From Nocardiopsis sinuspersici (GTDB lineage Bacteria > Actinomycetota > Actinomycetes > Streptosporangiales > Streptosporangiaceae): a stretch of 64,000 bases of DNA. Both the position numbers and the translations under genes were made by a program. Positions 56,684 through 64,000 of the stretch are shown here, one piece after another (the first letter of the stretch is position 1; each line of letters opens with the position of its first letter). The notes under the pieces were generated by a model. The model searched no databases. It saw only the letters and a list, made by a program, of their open reading frames with translations, and was not told the origin of the DNA. The stretch spans positions 296,231-360,230 of the forward strand of contig ML703345.1 of the NCBI GenBank assembly GCA_008638415.1. Direction: 5' to 3'.

Positions 56684-56890
56684 CCGGTCTCCTCCGGGCC
56701 GCGAGGGGGCTCGCGCCGTGTGTCGGGCTCTGCTCCCACGATACGTCCGGTGTCGCCGGGGCCCCGGGCGGGTCCGCGACGAGACCGATCCATGGCCGGG
56801 GCTTGAGCGAATCGAGGAACACGGCGGGCGCAGGCTGGGTAGTGGGACCGCCCTCGCCAGAGACGGTTCCGGCGAGGAAGGAGCAAGACC

Positions 56891-57610
56891 ATGTCCGCCC
56901 CAACGCAGTCCCGCCCGGGCTTCGACGTCGACCGCTACACCCGGGCCGTGGAGGCCTCCGACGCCGACGCCCTGGTCTCCCAGTACAGCGACGACGCCGA
57001 GATGGAGATGATCGACCGGCGCACCCCGCCCAGCGCCCCCACCGTCCTGCACGGCAGGGACGAGATCGGTGAGGCCGTGCGCGACCTCTGCTCGCGCGAG
57101 ATGACCCACGAGGTGCTCCAGTCCGTGGCGGACGACAAGCACGTCGCCTACACCGAACGGTGCACCTATCCCGACGGCAACGAGGTCCTGAGCATGACCA
57201 TGCTGGACCTGCGGGACGGCCGCATCGTGCACCAGTCCACCGTGCAGGCCTGGGACGAGGAGGCCCGGGCCATGGAGTCGGCCCGCTTCGCACCGGTCCC
57301 GGAGAGGGAGCAGGCCGACCACGAGAACCTCGAGGCGGCGACCGTGGGCGGCCAGACCGTCGTGCGCCTGGAGCTGGAGCCCGGATGGCGCTGGTCCGAG
57401 CACGCCAAGCCCTTCCAGGGAACCGACTCGTGCATGATGACCCACTGCGGCTACATCGTGTCGGGCACCCTGTGCTGCCGGATGGACGACGGCACCGAGA
57501 AGGAGTTCCACACCGGAGAGGTGGCCTTCGTCCCGGCCGGGCACGACGCCTGGGTCGTCGGCGACGAGACCGCCACCGTGATCGACTGGCGCGCCGCCAA
57601 CCCCGGCTGA
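56891..57610 (+). CDS. NTF2-like (SnoaL) domain fused to a cupin domain
   Basis: The 239-residue protein joins two small-molecule-binding folds. Residues 10-125 are an NTF2/SnoaL-like cone (FDVDRYTRAVEASDADALVS, then MLDLRDGRIVHQ). Residues 145-236 are a single cupin barrel (RLELEPGWRWSEHAKPFQGT with a possible metal His, then GYIVSGTLCCRMDDG and EFHTGEVAFVPAGHDAWVVG with two His). AAGGAG lies eight bases before the ATG at 56891. It is divergent from the MpaB-family gene. Function unknown; a small-molecule isomerase or sensor are both compatible. Confidence 0.8.
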   Translation: MSAPTQSRPGFDVDRYTRAVEASDADALVSQYSDDAEMEMIDRRTPPSAPTVLHGRDEIGEAVRDLCSREMTHEVLQSVADDKHVAYTERCTYPDGNEVLSMTMLDLRDGRIVHQSTVQAWDEEARAMESARFAPVPEREQADHENLEAATVGGQTVVRLELEPGWRWSEHAKPFQGTDSCMMTHCGYIVSGTLCCRMDDGTEKEFHTGEVAFVPAGHDAWVVGDETATVIDWRAANPG

Positions 57611-57624
57611 GCCCGGGTCCGCCA

Positions 57625-57655
57625 GGCCCGCACCCGCTGAGCGCGGGTACGGGCC
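57625..57655. terminator. 13-bp hairpin between cupin and response-regulator genes
   Basis: Arms 57625-57637 and 57643-57655 pair with one mismatch around TGAGC, between convergent stops. Confidence 0.65.
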
Positions 57656-57666
57656 CGCTCCGCGCC

Positions 57667-58383
57667 TCAGGCCGGACGGCCGCGGAGGTAGGCCAGGACC
57701 GCCTGGACGCGGCGGTGCACGTCATCGTCCGGCGGCAGGTCGAGTTTGGCCAGGATGTTGCCCACGTGCTTGCCGACGGCCGCGTCGCCGACCACGAGCC
57801 GGCGGGCGATCGCCCCGTTGGAGTGGCCCTCGGCCATCAGGGCGAGCACCTCGCGCTCACGCGGGGTCAGGCGCGCCAGCGGGTCGGCGCGGCGGCGCAG
57901 CAGTTGGCGGACCACCTCGGGGTCGACGAAGGTGGCGCCCTCCGCCACCCGGCGCAGCACGGAGGCGAACTCGCGGACGTCGCCCACCCGCTGTTTGAGC
58001 AGGTAGCCCACGCCCCGGCCGTCACCGGAGTCGAGCAGGTCGGAGGCGTAGCTCAGTTCCACGTACTGGCTGAGCGCCACCACCGCCAGGCCGGGGCGCT
58101 CACGGCGCAGCCGGACGGCCGCGCGCAGGCCCTCGTCGGTGAATCCCGGCGGCATGCGGATGTCGGTGACCACCAGGCCGGGGCCGTGCTCGGCCACCGC
58201 CGCCAGGAGCGCGTCCCCGTCGCTGACGGAGGCCGCCACGGGGAAGCCGAAGCGCTCCAGGATCCCGGACAGGCCCTCCCGGAGCAGGACGTCGTCCTCG
58301 GCCAGGACGGTGGACACGGGGGCCGGACCGGAGGCGTCCACGTCGGCGTTCACGTCAGCGGCGTCGGAGGGATCGGTCCGCAC
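57667..58383 (-). CDS. NarL/LuxR-type response regulator
   Basis: The 238-residue two-component regulator has a receiver domain (about residues 24-145) with acidic Glu-Asp-Asp near the start, the phospho-acceptor Asp in VVTDIRMPPGFTDEGL and a Lys in YLLKQRVGDV. The C-terminal LuxR helix-turn-helix is LTPREREVLALMAEGHSNGA followed by VGKHVGNILAKL. The GTG at 58383 has GGAG five bases upstream and gives a 34-base overlap with the kinase gene. An alternative GTG at 58353 would make a four-base GTGA overlap but has no ribosome site. It pairs with the histidine kinase immediately upstream. Confidence 0.9.
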   Translation of the reverse strand: MRTDPSDAADVNADVDASGPAPVSTVLAEDDVLLREGLSGILERFGFPVAASVSDGDALLAAVAEHGPGLVVTDIRMPPGFTDEGLRAAVRLRRERPGLAVVALSQYVELSYASDLLDSGDGRGVGYLLKQRVGDVREFASVLRRVAEGATFVDPEVVRQLLRRRADPLARLTPREREVLALMAEGHSNGAIARRLVVGDAAVGKHVGNILAKLDLPPDDDVHRRVQAVLAYLRGRPA

Positions 58384-59795
58384 GGCAGCTCCACTCGGAT
58401 TCGGGTCGGCCCGCCCTCGGGGCTGGACAGCTCCATTGTTCCCCCCATCACGGCGACGCGGTCCCTGAGCCCGGTGAGTCCGGACCCGCGTGCGGGGTCG
58501 GCTCCGCCCGGGCCGTGGTCGGTGACCTCCACGAGGAGGGTGTCGGGCCGCCCGGGGCCACCGGAGGCGGTGCCGGCGTGCACGGCGGCGGCGTCGGCCC
58601 CGGTGTGCTTGTACACGTTGGTGAGGGCCTCGGCGACCACGAAGTAGGCGGTGCCCTCCACGTGCGCGGGCAGGCGGCGGGGGATGTCGGTGTCCACGCG
58701 TGTGGGAACGGGGCAGCGGTCGGCGAGTTCGGCCAGGGCCGCGGGCAGGCCCCGGTCGGTGAGGACGCGCGGGTGGATGCCGCGCACCAGCTCGCGCAGT
58801 TCGTCGATGAGCTCGTTGGCCTTGGCCTGGGCGGCGGCCACGCGCCGGTCCGCCTCACTGCCCTCCTCCATGTCCAGACGGGCCAGGCCCAGGTCCATGG
58901 ACAGGGCCACGAGCCGCTGCTGGGCCCCGTCGTGCAGGTCCCGCTCGATGCGCCTGCGCTCGTACTCGAAGGCGCTGACCAGGCGGGCGCGGGACTCGGT
59001 GACCTGGCTGAGCTCGGCGCGCAGCTCGTCCTTGGGCGGTCCCACCAACAGGGCGCGGGCGACCACGGCGTGCCCCTGGGCGAGGATCCCCGAGGCGTAG
59101 AGCAGCACGACGAGCACGGCCGGGGAGAGCAGCATGTAGGGCACCGCCTCCTCCGGCGTGGTGACGGTGGTGAGGCCGAGGGCGATCTCGGCCTCACCCC
59201 CCTGGCTGACCAGGACCGGTCCCACGGCCATGACGATCGCCATGGAGAACAGCGCGCCCAGGACCATCGTGACCGCGAGGGCGAAGGGCATCAGCAGTGC
59301 CGCGTAACCCATCTCGCGCCAGGTCGCGCCCTCGGTGCAGCGGGTGCGGACCCACCCCCACAGGCCGGGCGGAGGAGGGCGGTGGCCGCTGCTGAAGGGG
59401 CCGCGTGTGACGAGTGGGAGGCGGCGGCGCTCCAGGGCGCCCAGGGGCAGGGCGATGAGCGGGGTGAAGACCACGACCATGACGAGGCCGACCACGAACA
59501 CCGCCGTCATCGACACCGCCGGAAGGGTGTCCCACGGCCTGGTGGCGAGCATCGCCGCGAAGACGACCCAGGGCAGGTAGACCGGCATGGCCACCGCGGC
59601 CAGGGCCCATCCGACGAACATGGTGTTCACGGAGTGGGCCAGGGCCCGCCAGGGCCACGCGGTCAGGAGGAAGCGCGGGCTCAGAAGGGCCTGGAAGAGG
59701 GTGCGCGGCCGCCTCCGGGGGTTCTCGCGAAAGCCCTCACGGCGGTCGTCACCGGAGGGCGCATCGGGGGACGCCAACGCGTCGAACGTGGTCAT
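58350..59795 (-). CDS. NarL-type sensor histidine kinase
   Basis: The 481-residue membrane kinase has about five hydrophobic segments in its first 250 residues and little extracellular sequence, so the signal may be sensed in the membrane. The HisKA_3 phosphorylation site is His in ERDLHDGAQQRLVAL (about residue 295). The ATP domain contains EALTNVYKHTGA (N box), VTDHGPGG (D box) and GSGLTGLRDRVAVMGG (G box). A TAACGT hexamer six bases before the ATG at 59795 marks it as leaderless. Its response regulator overlaps its 3' end. The target genes are not evident. Confidence 0.9.
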   Translation of the reverse strand: MTTFDALASPDAPSGDDRREGFRENPRRRPRTLFQALLSPRFLLTAWPWRALAHSVNTMFVGWALAAVAMPVYLPWVVFAAMLATRPWDTLPAVSMTAVFVVGLVMVVVFTPLIALPLGALERRRLPLVTRGPFSSGHRPPPPGLWGWVRTRCTEGATWREMGYAALLMPFALAVTMVLGALFSMAIVMAVGPVLVSQGGEAEIALGLTTVTTPEEAVPYMLLSPAVLVVLLYASGILAQGHAVVARALLVGPPKDELRAELSQVTESRARLVSAFEYERRRIERDLHDGAQQRLVALSMDLGLARLDMEEGSEADRRVAAAQAKANELIDELRELVRGIHPRVLTDRGLPAALAELADRCPVPTRVDTDIPRRLPAHVEGTAYFVVAEALTNVYKHTGADAAAVHAGTASGGPGRPDTLLVEVTDHGPGGADPARGSGLTGLRDRVAVMGGTMELSSPEGGPTRIRVELPCGPIPPTPLT

Positions 59796-59801
59796 GCCCC
59801 A

Positions 59802-59807
59802 ACGTTA
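59802..59807 (-). promoter_or_regulatory. -10 hexamer TAACGT of leaderless kinase gene
   Basis: On the minus strand TAACGT ends six bases before the ATG at 59795. Confidence 0.5.
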
Positions 59808-60013
59808 GGCAGGCCGGAAGCGGCGGGGAATCGGTTCCGCCACCCGGTCGGAGGTGGGGCTGGGCCTACCCGTGGAGGCCGTCGGCACGGGGGTGGTGCG
59901 CCGGTTCCCGAGCCGGGCCGGGGCGCGAGCCCGGGCACGGTCGCGGGAGACGGGTACCAGGGAGGGGCCGCTCCCCCAGGGGAGTGGCCGCGCGGCCGTC
60001 GCAGCTCAGGCGA

Positions 60014-60019
60014 TAGGGT
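60014..60019 (+). promoter_or_regulatory. -10 hexamer TAGGGT of purB
   Basis: TAGGGT ends eight bases before the GTG at 60028; no ribosome site is present. Confidence 0.45.
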
Positions 60020-60027
60020 CGGGCGAC

Positions 60028-61458
60028 GTGAGCGCGAAACCTGTGATCCCCGATGTCCTGGCTGCCCGCTACGCGTCCGCGGAGCTGACCCGGCTGTGGT
60101 CCCCCGAGTACAAGGTGGTCGCCGAGCGGCGGCTGTGGCTGGCCGTGCTGCGTGCCCAGGCGCGTCTGGGCGTGGACGTGCCCGCCGGTGTGGTCGAGGA
60201 CTACGAGAAGGTCCTGGAGCAGGTGGACCTGGCCTCCATCGCCGAGCGCGAGCGGGTCACCCGGCACGACGTGAAGGCCCGCATCGAGGAGTTCAACGCC
60301 CTCGCCGGCCACGAGCACGTCCACAAGGGCATGACCTCGCGCGACCTGACCGAGAACGTCGAGCAGCTACAGGTACGCGACAGCCTGCTGCTGGCGCGCG
60401 ACCGCGTGGTGGCGCTGCTGGCCCGGCTGGGAAGGCTGTCGGCCCGGTACGGCGAGACGGTGATGGCGGGCCGGTCCCACAACGTGGCGGCCCAGGCCAC
60501 GACGCTGGGCAAGAGGTTCGCCTCGATCGCCGACGAGGTGCTGGTCGCCCACGGGCGGCTGGAGGAGCTGATCGCCCGGTACCCGCTGCGCGGGATCAAG
60601 GGCCCGGTGGGCACCGCGCAGGACATGCTGGACCTGCTGGGCGGGGACCGCGATGCGCTGGCCTCGCTGGAGAACGAGGTGGCCGCGTACCTGGGCTTCG
60701 AGCGGCGGTTCACGAGCGTGGGCCAGGTGTACCCGCGCTCGCTGGACTACGAGGTGCTGACCGCGCTGGTGCAGTCGGCCGCCGGGCCCTCGTCGCTGGC
60801 GAAGACCATCCGGCTGATGGCCGGACAGGAGCTGGTCACCGAGGGGTTCGCCGAGGGCCAGGTGGGTTCCTCGGCGATGCCGCACAAGATGAACACGCGC
60901 TCCTGCGAGCGGGTCAACGGGCTCACCGTGATCCTGCGCGGGTACGCGTCCATGGCCGGTGAGCTGGCGGGCGACCAGTGGAACGAGGGCGACGTGTCCT
61001 GTTCGGTGGTGCGCCGGGTGGCCCTGCCGGACGCGTTCTTCGCCTTCGACGGCCTGGTCGAGACGATGCTGACGGTGCTGGACGAGTTCGGGGCCTTCCC
61101 CGCCGTGGTCTCCGCCGAGCTCGACCGCTACCTGCCGTTCCTGGCCACGACCAAGATGCTGATGGCCGCCGTGCGCGCCGGCGTGGGCCGCGAGACCGCA
61201 CACGAGCTCATCAAGGAGCACGCCGTGGGCTCGGCCCTGGCGATGCGCCAGGAGGGTGTGGGCAACCGGCTGCTGGACCGCCTGGCCCAGGACGAGCGCT
61301 TCCCCCTGGACCGCGCGGAGCTGGACGCGCTGCTGGCCGACCGGATCACCTTCACCGGTGCGGCCGCCGACCAGGTGGCGGCCGTGGTGGCCCGGATCGA
61401 GGAGGTCACGGCCGCGCACCCGGAGGCGGCCGCCTACTCCCCCGGTTCGATCCTCTAG
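60028..61458 (+). CDS. purB: adenylosuccinate lyase
   Basis: This 476-residue homotetrameric lyase acts twice in purine synthesis: SAICAR to AICAR plus fumarate, and adenylosuccinate to AMP plus fumarate. The superfamily signature GSSAMPHKMN (near residues 284-293) contains the catalytic Ser loop. HKGMTSRDLTEN (about 93-104) and AGRSHNVAAQATTLG hold the catalytic His regions. Length matches the longer actinobacterial PurB form. It starts at a GTG with a leaderless promoter and ends at a long hairpin. No other pur gene is adjacent. Confidence 0.95.
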   Translation: MSAKPVIPDVLAARYASAELTRLWSPEYKVVAERRLWLAVLRAQARLGVDVPAGVVEDYEKVLEQVDLASIAERERVTRHDVKARIEEFNALAGHEHVHKGMTSRDLTENVEQLQVRDSLLLARDRVVALLARLGRLSARYGETVMAGRSHNVAAQATTLGKRFASIADEVLVAHGRLEELIARYPLRGIKGPVGTAQDMLDLLGGDRDALASLENEVAAYLGFERRFTSVGQVYPRSLDYEVLTALVQSAAGPSSLAKTIRLMAGQELVTEGFAEGQVGSSAMPHKMNTRSCERVNGLTVILRGYASMAGELAGDQWNEGDVSCSVVRRVALPDAFFAFDGLVETMLTVLDEFGAFPAVVSAELDRYLPFLATTKMLMAAVRAGVGRETAHELIKEHAVGSALAMRQEGVGNRLLDRLAQDERFPLDRAELDALLADRITFTGAAADQVAAVVARIEEVTAAHPEAAAYSPGSIL

Positions 61459-61488
61459 CGTCCTCAGCGGTCTCCGACCGCGGACCTC

Positions 61489-61524
61489 GGGCCCGGGAGG
61501 GTGCTCCGGCACCTTCGCGGGCCC
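61489..61524 (+). terminator. long hairpin terminator after purB
   Basis: GGGCCCG (61489-61495) and GAGGGTGC (61497-61504) pair with 61509-61516 and CGGGCCC (61518-61524), allowing one G-U pair and an internal G-G mismatch, around TCCG. Confidence 0.7.
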
Positions 61525-61675
61525 TTGTCGTATGCGTCCGTCGTGCGCCCGCCGTGCGTGTCGTGGTGCACACGACGCGTATGGCGCAGTTCACCCGCGC
61601 GAACACTGGGTTCGAAAGTTAACGCCTATTACGGTTGTCGTGCCGGCATGTCCCCTACGCCCCTCGGAGAACCCA

Positions 61676-61978
61676 GTGACCGATCCGACCTCCTTCAGCA
61701 CCGCGCTGTGGACCATGCTGACCGTCTCCGCGGTCGTGGTCGCCTTCGGTCTGGCCGCCCTGTCGGACATGGTCATGCGCCGCCGCGAGGACCGTGCCGA
61801 GCGAACCACCCGGGCCGACCGGACCGGTGGGCACCGGCGGGGCTCCGTGCGCCCGCAGGACCCCTCCCACCAGCGGGGATCCGCCCACTGGCAGGACTCC
61901 ACCCGCTGGCAGGACTCCGTCGCGTCCGTGAACGGACACGACGGCGGCGCGTCCGACGGAGGCGCGCCCCGCGCCTGA
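61676..61978 (+). CDS. small single-pass membrane protein, unknown function
   Basis: The 100-residue protein has one N-terminal transmembrane helix (TALWTMLTVSAVVVAFGLAA, about residues 9-28) and a basic cytoplasmic anchor (RRREDRAERTTR). A polar tail follows with a short repeat, His-Trp-Gln-Asp-Ser then Arg-Trp-Gln-Asp-Ser. I do not recognise the family. GGAG sits six bases before the GTG at 61676, which supports translation. An AT-rich stretch at about 61610-61640 probably holds the promoter. Confidence 0.6.
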   Translation: MTDPTSFSTALWTMLTVSAVVVAFGLAALSDMVMRRREDRAERTTRADRTGGHRRGSVRPQDPSHQRGSAHWQDSTRWQDSVASVNGHDGGASDGGAPRA

Positions 61979-62015
61979 GGACCCCGCCCGGTGACGGCGT
62001 GCCGTGTTCCCTCCC

Positions 62016-62804
62016 TCAGGCGGAGATGCCCCCGTCGCTCGTCAGCAGTTGGCCGTTGACCCACCGGCCCCGCGCCGAACAGAGGAAGTACACCAGGTCC
62101 GCGGTGTCGTCCGGGGTGCCCAGGCGTCCCAGCGGGGTGCGGCCGGCGCACTCGGCCCTGGTCCGCTCCGACATCCAGCCGGTGTCGACGGGACCCGGGT
62201 TGACGGTGTTGGCGGTCACTCCCAGGTGGGCGAGCTCGCGGGCGGCGGCGAGCACGATACGGTCCAGGGCGCCCTTGCTCGCGCCGTAGGGCAGGTTGCC
62301 GACGGTGTGGTCGCTGGTGAGGGCGATGATCCGCCCGGTTCCGTGCTCGCCCCGAAAGCGCAGGCCGAACTCGCGGACCAGCTGCCACGTGGCACGGGCG
62401 TTGACGGCGAAGTGCCGGTCGAAGCTCTCCACGGTGGTCTCCAGCAGCCCGGAGTCGACCGACTCGCAGTGGCACATGACCAGTGCGCTCACACCGCCCA
62501 GGCGCTCCTCGACGGTGTCGAGGACTCGGGCGGGGGCGGCGGGGTCCTCCAGGTCGGCCTCGACGGCGACGGATCGGGCGCCGTGCCCGGCCAGGGAGGC
62601 GAGCACGGTGTCGGCCGCACCGGGTTCGACGCCCCATTCCATGCGCGCGTCGTAGGACGTCCAGTAAGTGAAGGCCACGTCCCAGCCCGAGACCGCCAGA
62701 CGGCGGGCGACGGCGGAGCCGATGCCGACGGTGCGCCCCACACCGGTGACCAGGGCGAGCGGGCGAGCCGGAGGGGAGTCCTGTCCAGGGGTCATGGGCG
62801 TCAT
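62016..62804 (-). CDS. short-chain dehydrogenase/reductase
   Basis: The 262-residue Rossmann-fold oxidoreductase uses NAD(P)H. TGVGRTVGIGSAVARRL (about residues 20-36) is the cofactor Gly motif in a form also seen in enoyl reductase-like SDRs. The catalytic Ser is in ALTSDHTVG, and Tyr/Lys in LPYGASKGAL (about 174-183). NPGPVDTGWM and the C-terminal VNGQLLTSDGGISA are typical classical SDR endings. The stretch YWTSYDARMEWGVEPGAAD after the first strand is longer than usual. ATG codons at 62804 and 62795 are both possible starts. Substrate unknown. Confidence 0.88.
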   Translation of the reverse strand: MTPMTPGQDSPPARPLALVTGVGRTVGIGSAVARRLAVSGWDVAFTYWTSYDARMEWGVEPGAADTVLASLAGHGARSVAVEADLEDPAAPARVLDTVEERLGGVSALVMCHCESVDSGLLETTVESFDRHFAVNARATWQLVREFGLRFRGEHGTGRIIALTSDHTVGNLPYGASKGALDRIVLAAARELAHLGVTANTVNPGPVDTGWMSERTRAECAGRTPLGRLGTPDDTADLVYFLCSARGRWVNGQLLTSDGGISA

Positions 62805-62914
62805 CGTTCCGTGCCCGCGGCGGACGGGACCACCGGTTTTCTGCGGCCCGGCCCTTCCGGGCACCGGACCCGGTGGTTCCCCGGCCCGCGCCGGGTGGTG
62901 GGGAACCGGTCTCC

Positions 62915-63871
62915 TCACGCCACCAGGCGGGCGAACACCTCCGGGTCCACGTTCCCTCCCGAGACGATCGCGACCGTCTCCTCCGGGCGGCCGGGGGCCG
63001 TGGCCACGCGGCCCGTGAGGACGGCGGCGGCGGCCAGGGCACCGCTGGGTTCGGTCACCAGGCGCGACCCGTGGGCGAGGGTGGCGACGGCGTGGGCGAT
63101 CTCCTCCTCGGTCACGGTGACGATCTCGTCCAGGCGGGCCCGGAGGTGGGCGAAGGTGCGCTCGGACAGGCAGACGCGCACGCCGTCGGCCATGGTGCGG
63201 CCGGTGCGCTCGGGCGGCCAGGTGACGAGGCTCCCGGTGCGCAGGCTCTCGGCGGCGTCGGCGGCCAGCTCGGGTTCCACGCCCACGACGCGGACGTGGT
63301 GGGGGCGGACGGTCCGGGCCGCGGTGGCCACACCGGAGGCCAGGCCTCCGCCTCCCACGGGCACGACGATGGTCCTCACCTCGGGGGACTGCTCCAGGAT
63401 CTCCAGGCCCACGGTGCCTTGGCCCGCGATGACGCGGGGGTCGTCGAAGGGCGGGATGAGGGCGAGCCCCTCGTTCTCCCGGAGTCCGCGGGCGGTGGCC
63501 TCGCGCTGGTCGGGCGGCACCGTGACGACGCGGGCGCCGAAGGCGCGTATGCGGTCGACCTTGACCTTGGGAGAGCCCTCGGGGACGACGACGGTGCAGG
63601 GCACCCCGTGCCGGGCGGCCGCGTAGGCGAGGGCCTGGCCGTGGTTGCCCGAGGAGTGGGTCACCACGCCGGTCCCGCGCTGGGCGCCGTCGAGCAGGGC
63701 GACGGCGTTGGTGGCGCCGCGGAGCTTGAAGGCCCCGGTGGGCTGGAGGCTCTCGGGCTTGAGGAGGAAGGGCGGCCCGTCCGGCGGCCCCGCCGTCAGA
63801 GGGGTGCGCACGACCTGTCCCTGCAGGCGGGTCTCCGCGGCGCGGACGTCGTCCGCGGTGATCAGTTCCAT
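62915..63871 (-). CDS. threonine/serine dehydratase-like PLP enzyme
   Basis: The 318-residue fold-type II PLP enzyme resembles threonine ammonia-lyase, serine racemase and threo-3-hydroxyaspartate ammonia-lyase. The PLP Lys is in QPTGAFKLRGATNAV (about residue 51). SSGNHGQALAYAA is the substrate-carboxylate loop, and VGGGGLASGV the phosphate loop. There is no ACT domain. It is more conventional in sequence than the LysR-linked homologue at 36764. The ATG at 63871 begins MELITADDVRAAETRL, a typical start for the group. It lies 110 bp upstream of the SDR gene on the same strand. Confidence 0.88.
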   Translation of the reverse strand: MELITADDVRAAETRLQGQVVRTPLTAGPPDGPPFLLKPESLQPTGAFKLRGATNAVALLDGAQRGTGVVTHSSGNHGQALAYAAARHGVPCTVVVPEGSPKVKVDRIRAFGARVVTVPPDQREATARGLRENEGLALIPPFDDPRVIAGQGTVGLEILEQSPEVRTIVVPVGGGGLASGVATAARTVRPHHVRVVGVEPELAADAAESLRTGSLVTWPPERTGRTMADGVRVCLSERTFAHLRARLDEIVTVTEEEIAHAVATLAHGSRLVTEPSGALAAAAVLTGRVATAPGRPEETVAIVSGGNVDPEVFARLVA

Positions 63872-64000
63872 GCGGCGTGTATGCCCGGTCCGGGCCCCGG
63901 CACACGTCGCCGGGACGGCAGCGGCCCCAGCCCTCTTCACCTCGGTCCCGTCCTCGGCGAACGCCGGGGCGTCCGGTTTCGGCGGCGTTCGTCCAGGCCT

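Noticed and set aside
1..64000. tRNA or rRNA genes
   Set aside because: I saw no cloverleaf with conserved T-loop and anticodon features and no rRNA-like segment; a covariance-model scan would be needed to exclude them fully.

Overview
The window is very GC-rich, with GTG and TTG starts, many leaderless genes, actinobacterial families (DUF1918/DUF1876, DUF3099, mycothiol-type DinB proteins, Eis-like acetyltransferases) and a DtxR/IdeR-type iron box. It is chromosomal DNA of an actinomycete. Gene content and base composition suggest the Nocardiopsis/Streptosporangiales side, but genus cannot be fixed from the sequence alone. I found no rRNA, tRNA, CRISPR array, insertion sequence or prophage.

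Layout. 0-8 kb: tail of a NUDIX-like gene, an APC permease, a DUF1918-DUF1876 fusion, two methyltransferases (RsmC-like and SpoU/TrmH), then two overlapping CNNM/HlyC-type membrane transporter genes preceded by a 44-codon upstream ORF, and an MFS exporter. 8-18.5 kb: ohrR-ohr peroxide module, an ALDH7 dehydrogenase, a non-canonical pyroglutamyl-peptidase-fold protein, a Gly/Pro-repeat membrane protein, a polysaccharide-deacetylase lipoprotein, an orphan ctaD, and a class 3 ALDH divergent from its likely TetR repressor. 18.6-27.3 kb: an MBL hydrolase, a decayed P-loop ATPase pseudogene, and a five-gene homogentisate operon (MBL-like protein, FAD monooxygenase, hmgA, unknown protein, fahA) divergent from a MarR regulator. 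27.4-35.7 kb: aminotransferase V, two tandem Eis-like acetyltransferases, a BadF/N-acetylglucosamine-type kinase, an iron-box-controlled siderophore-interacting protein, a disulfide-oxidoreductase-like flavoprotein and a TRIC channel. 35.7-42.2 kb: a LysR/threonine-dehydratase-like divergent pair, an acyltransferase, a phosphoesterase, a cation antiporter, Mn catalase and a DUF2071 protein. 42.2-50 kb: a PaoABC/YagTSR-like molybdenum aldehyde oxidoreductase with an upstream zinc alcohol dehydrogenase, a DinB-type protein, a DHA2 exporter and a small membrane protein. 50-64 kb: an APH-like kinase, an HxlR/RidA divergent pair, GNAT enzymes, aminopeptidase P, DUF3099, an MpaB/DUF2236 oxygenase, an NTF2-cupin protein, a NarL-type two-component system, purB, a small membrane protein, an SDR and a second PLP ammonia-lyase-like enzyme.

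How the parts work together. Several loci are regulator/target pairs with a visible operator between them: TetR-ALDH, MarR-homogentisate operon, OhrR-Ohr, LysR-dehydratase, HxlR-RidA, and an iron box before the siderophore-interacting protein. Aldehyde and aromatic catabolism is prominent: two ALDHs, an ADH, a Mo-aldehyde oxidoreductase and the homogentisate operon.

The most interesting candidate for an undescribed system is the leader of the CNNM operon. A short ORF with a good Shine-Dalgarno sequence carries Asp-Pro-Asp-Asp-Glu-Pro-Pro followed by an Arg-rich tail. It is overlaid by two strong hairpins and ends in an ATGA overlap with the transporter start. This resembles the logic of the Salmonella mgtL magnesium-sensing leader in an unrelated transporter context. 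Other points of note are an MBL-fold protein and a C15-peptidase-fold protein that lack canonical catalytic residues, and a conserved protein of unknown function in the homogentisate operon, which has no visible maleylacetoacetate isomerase.
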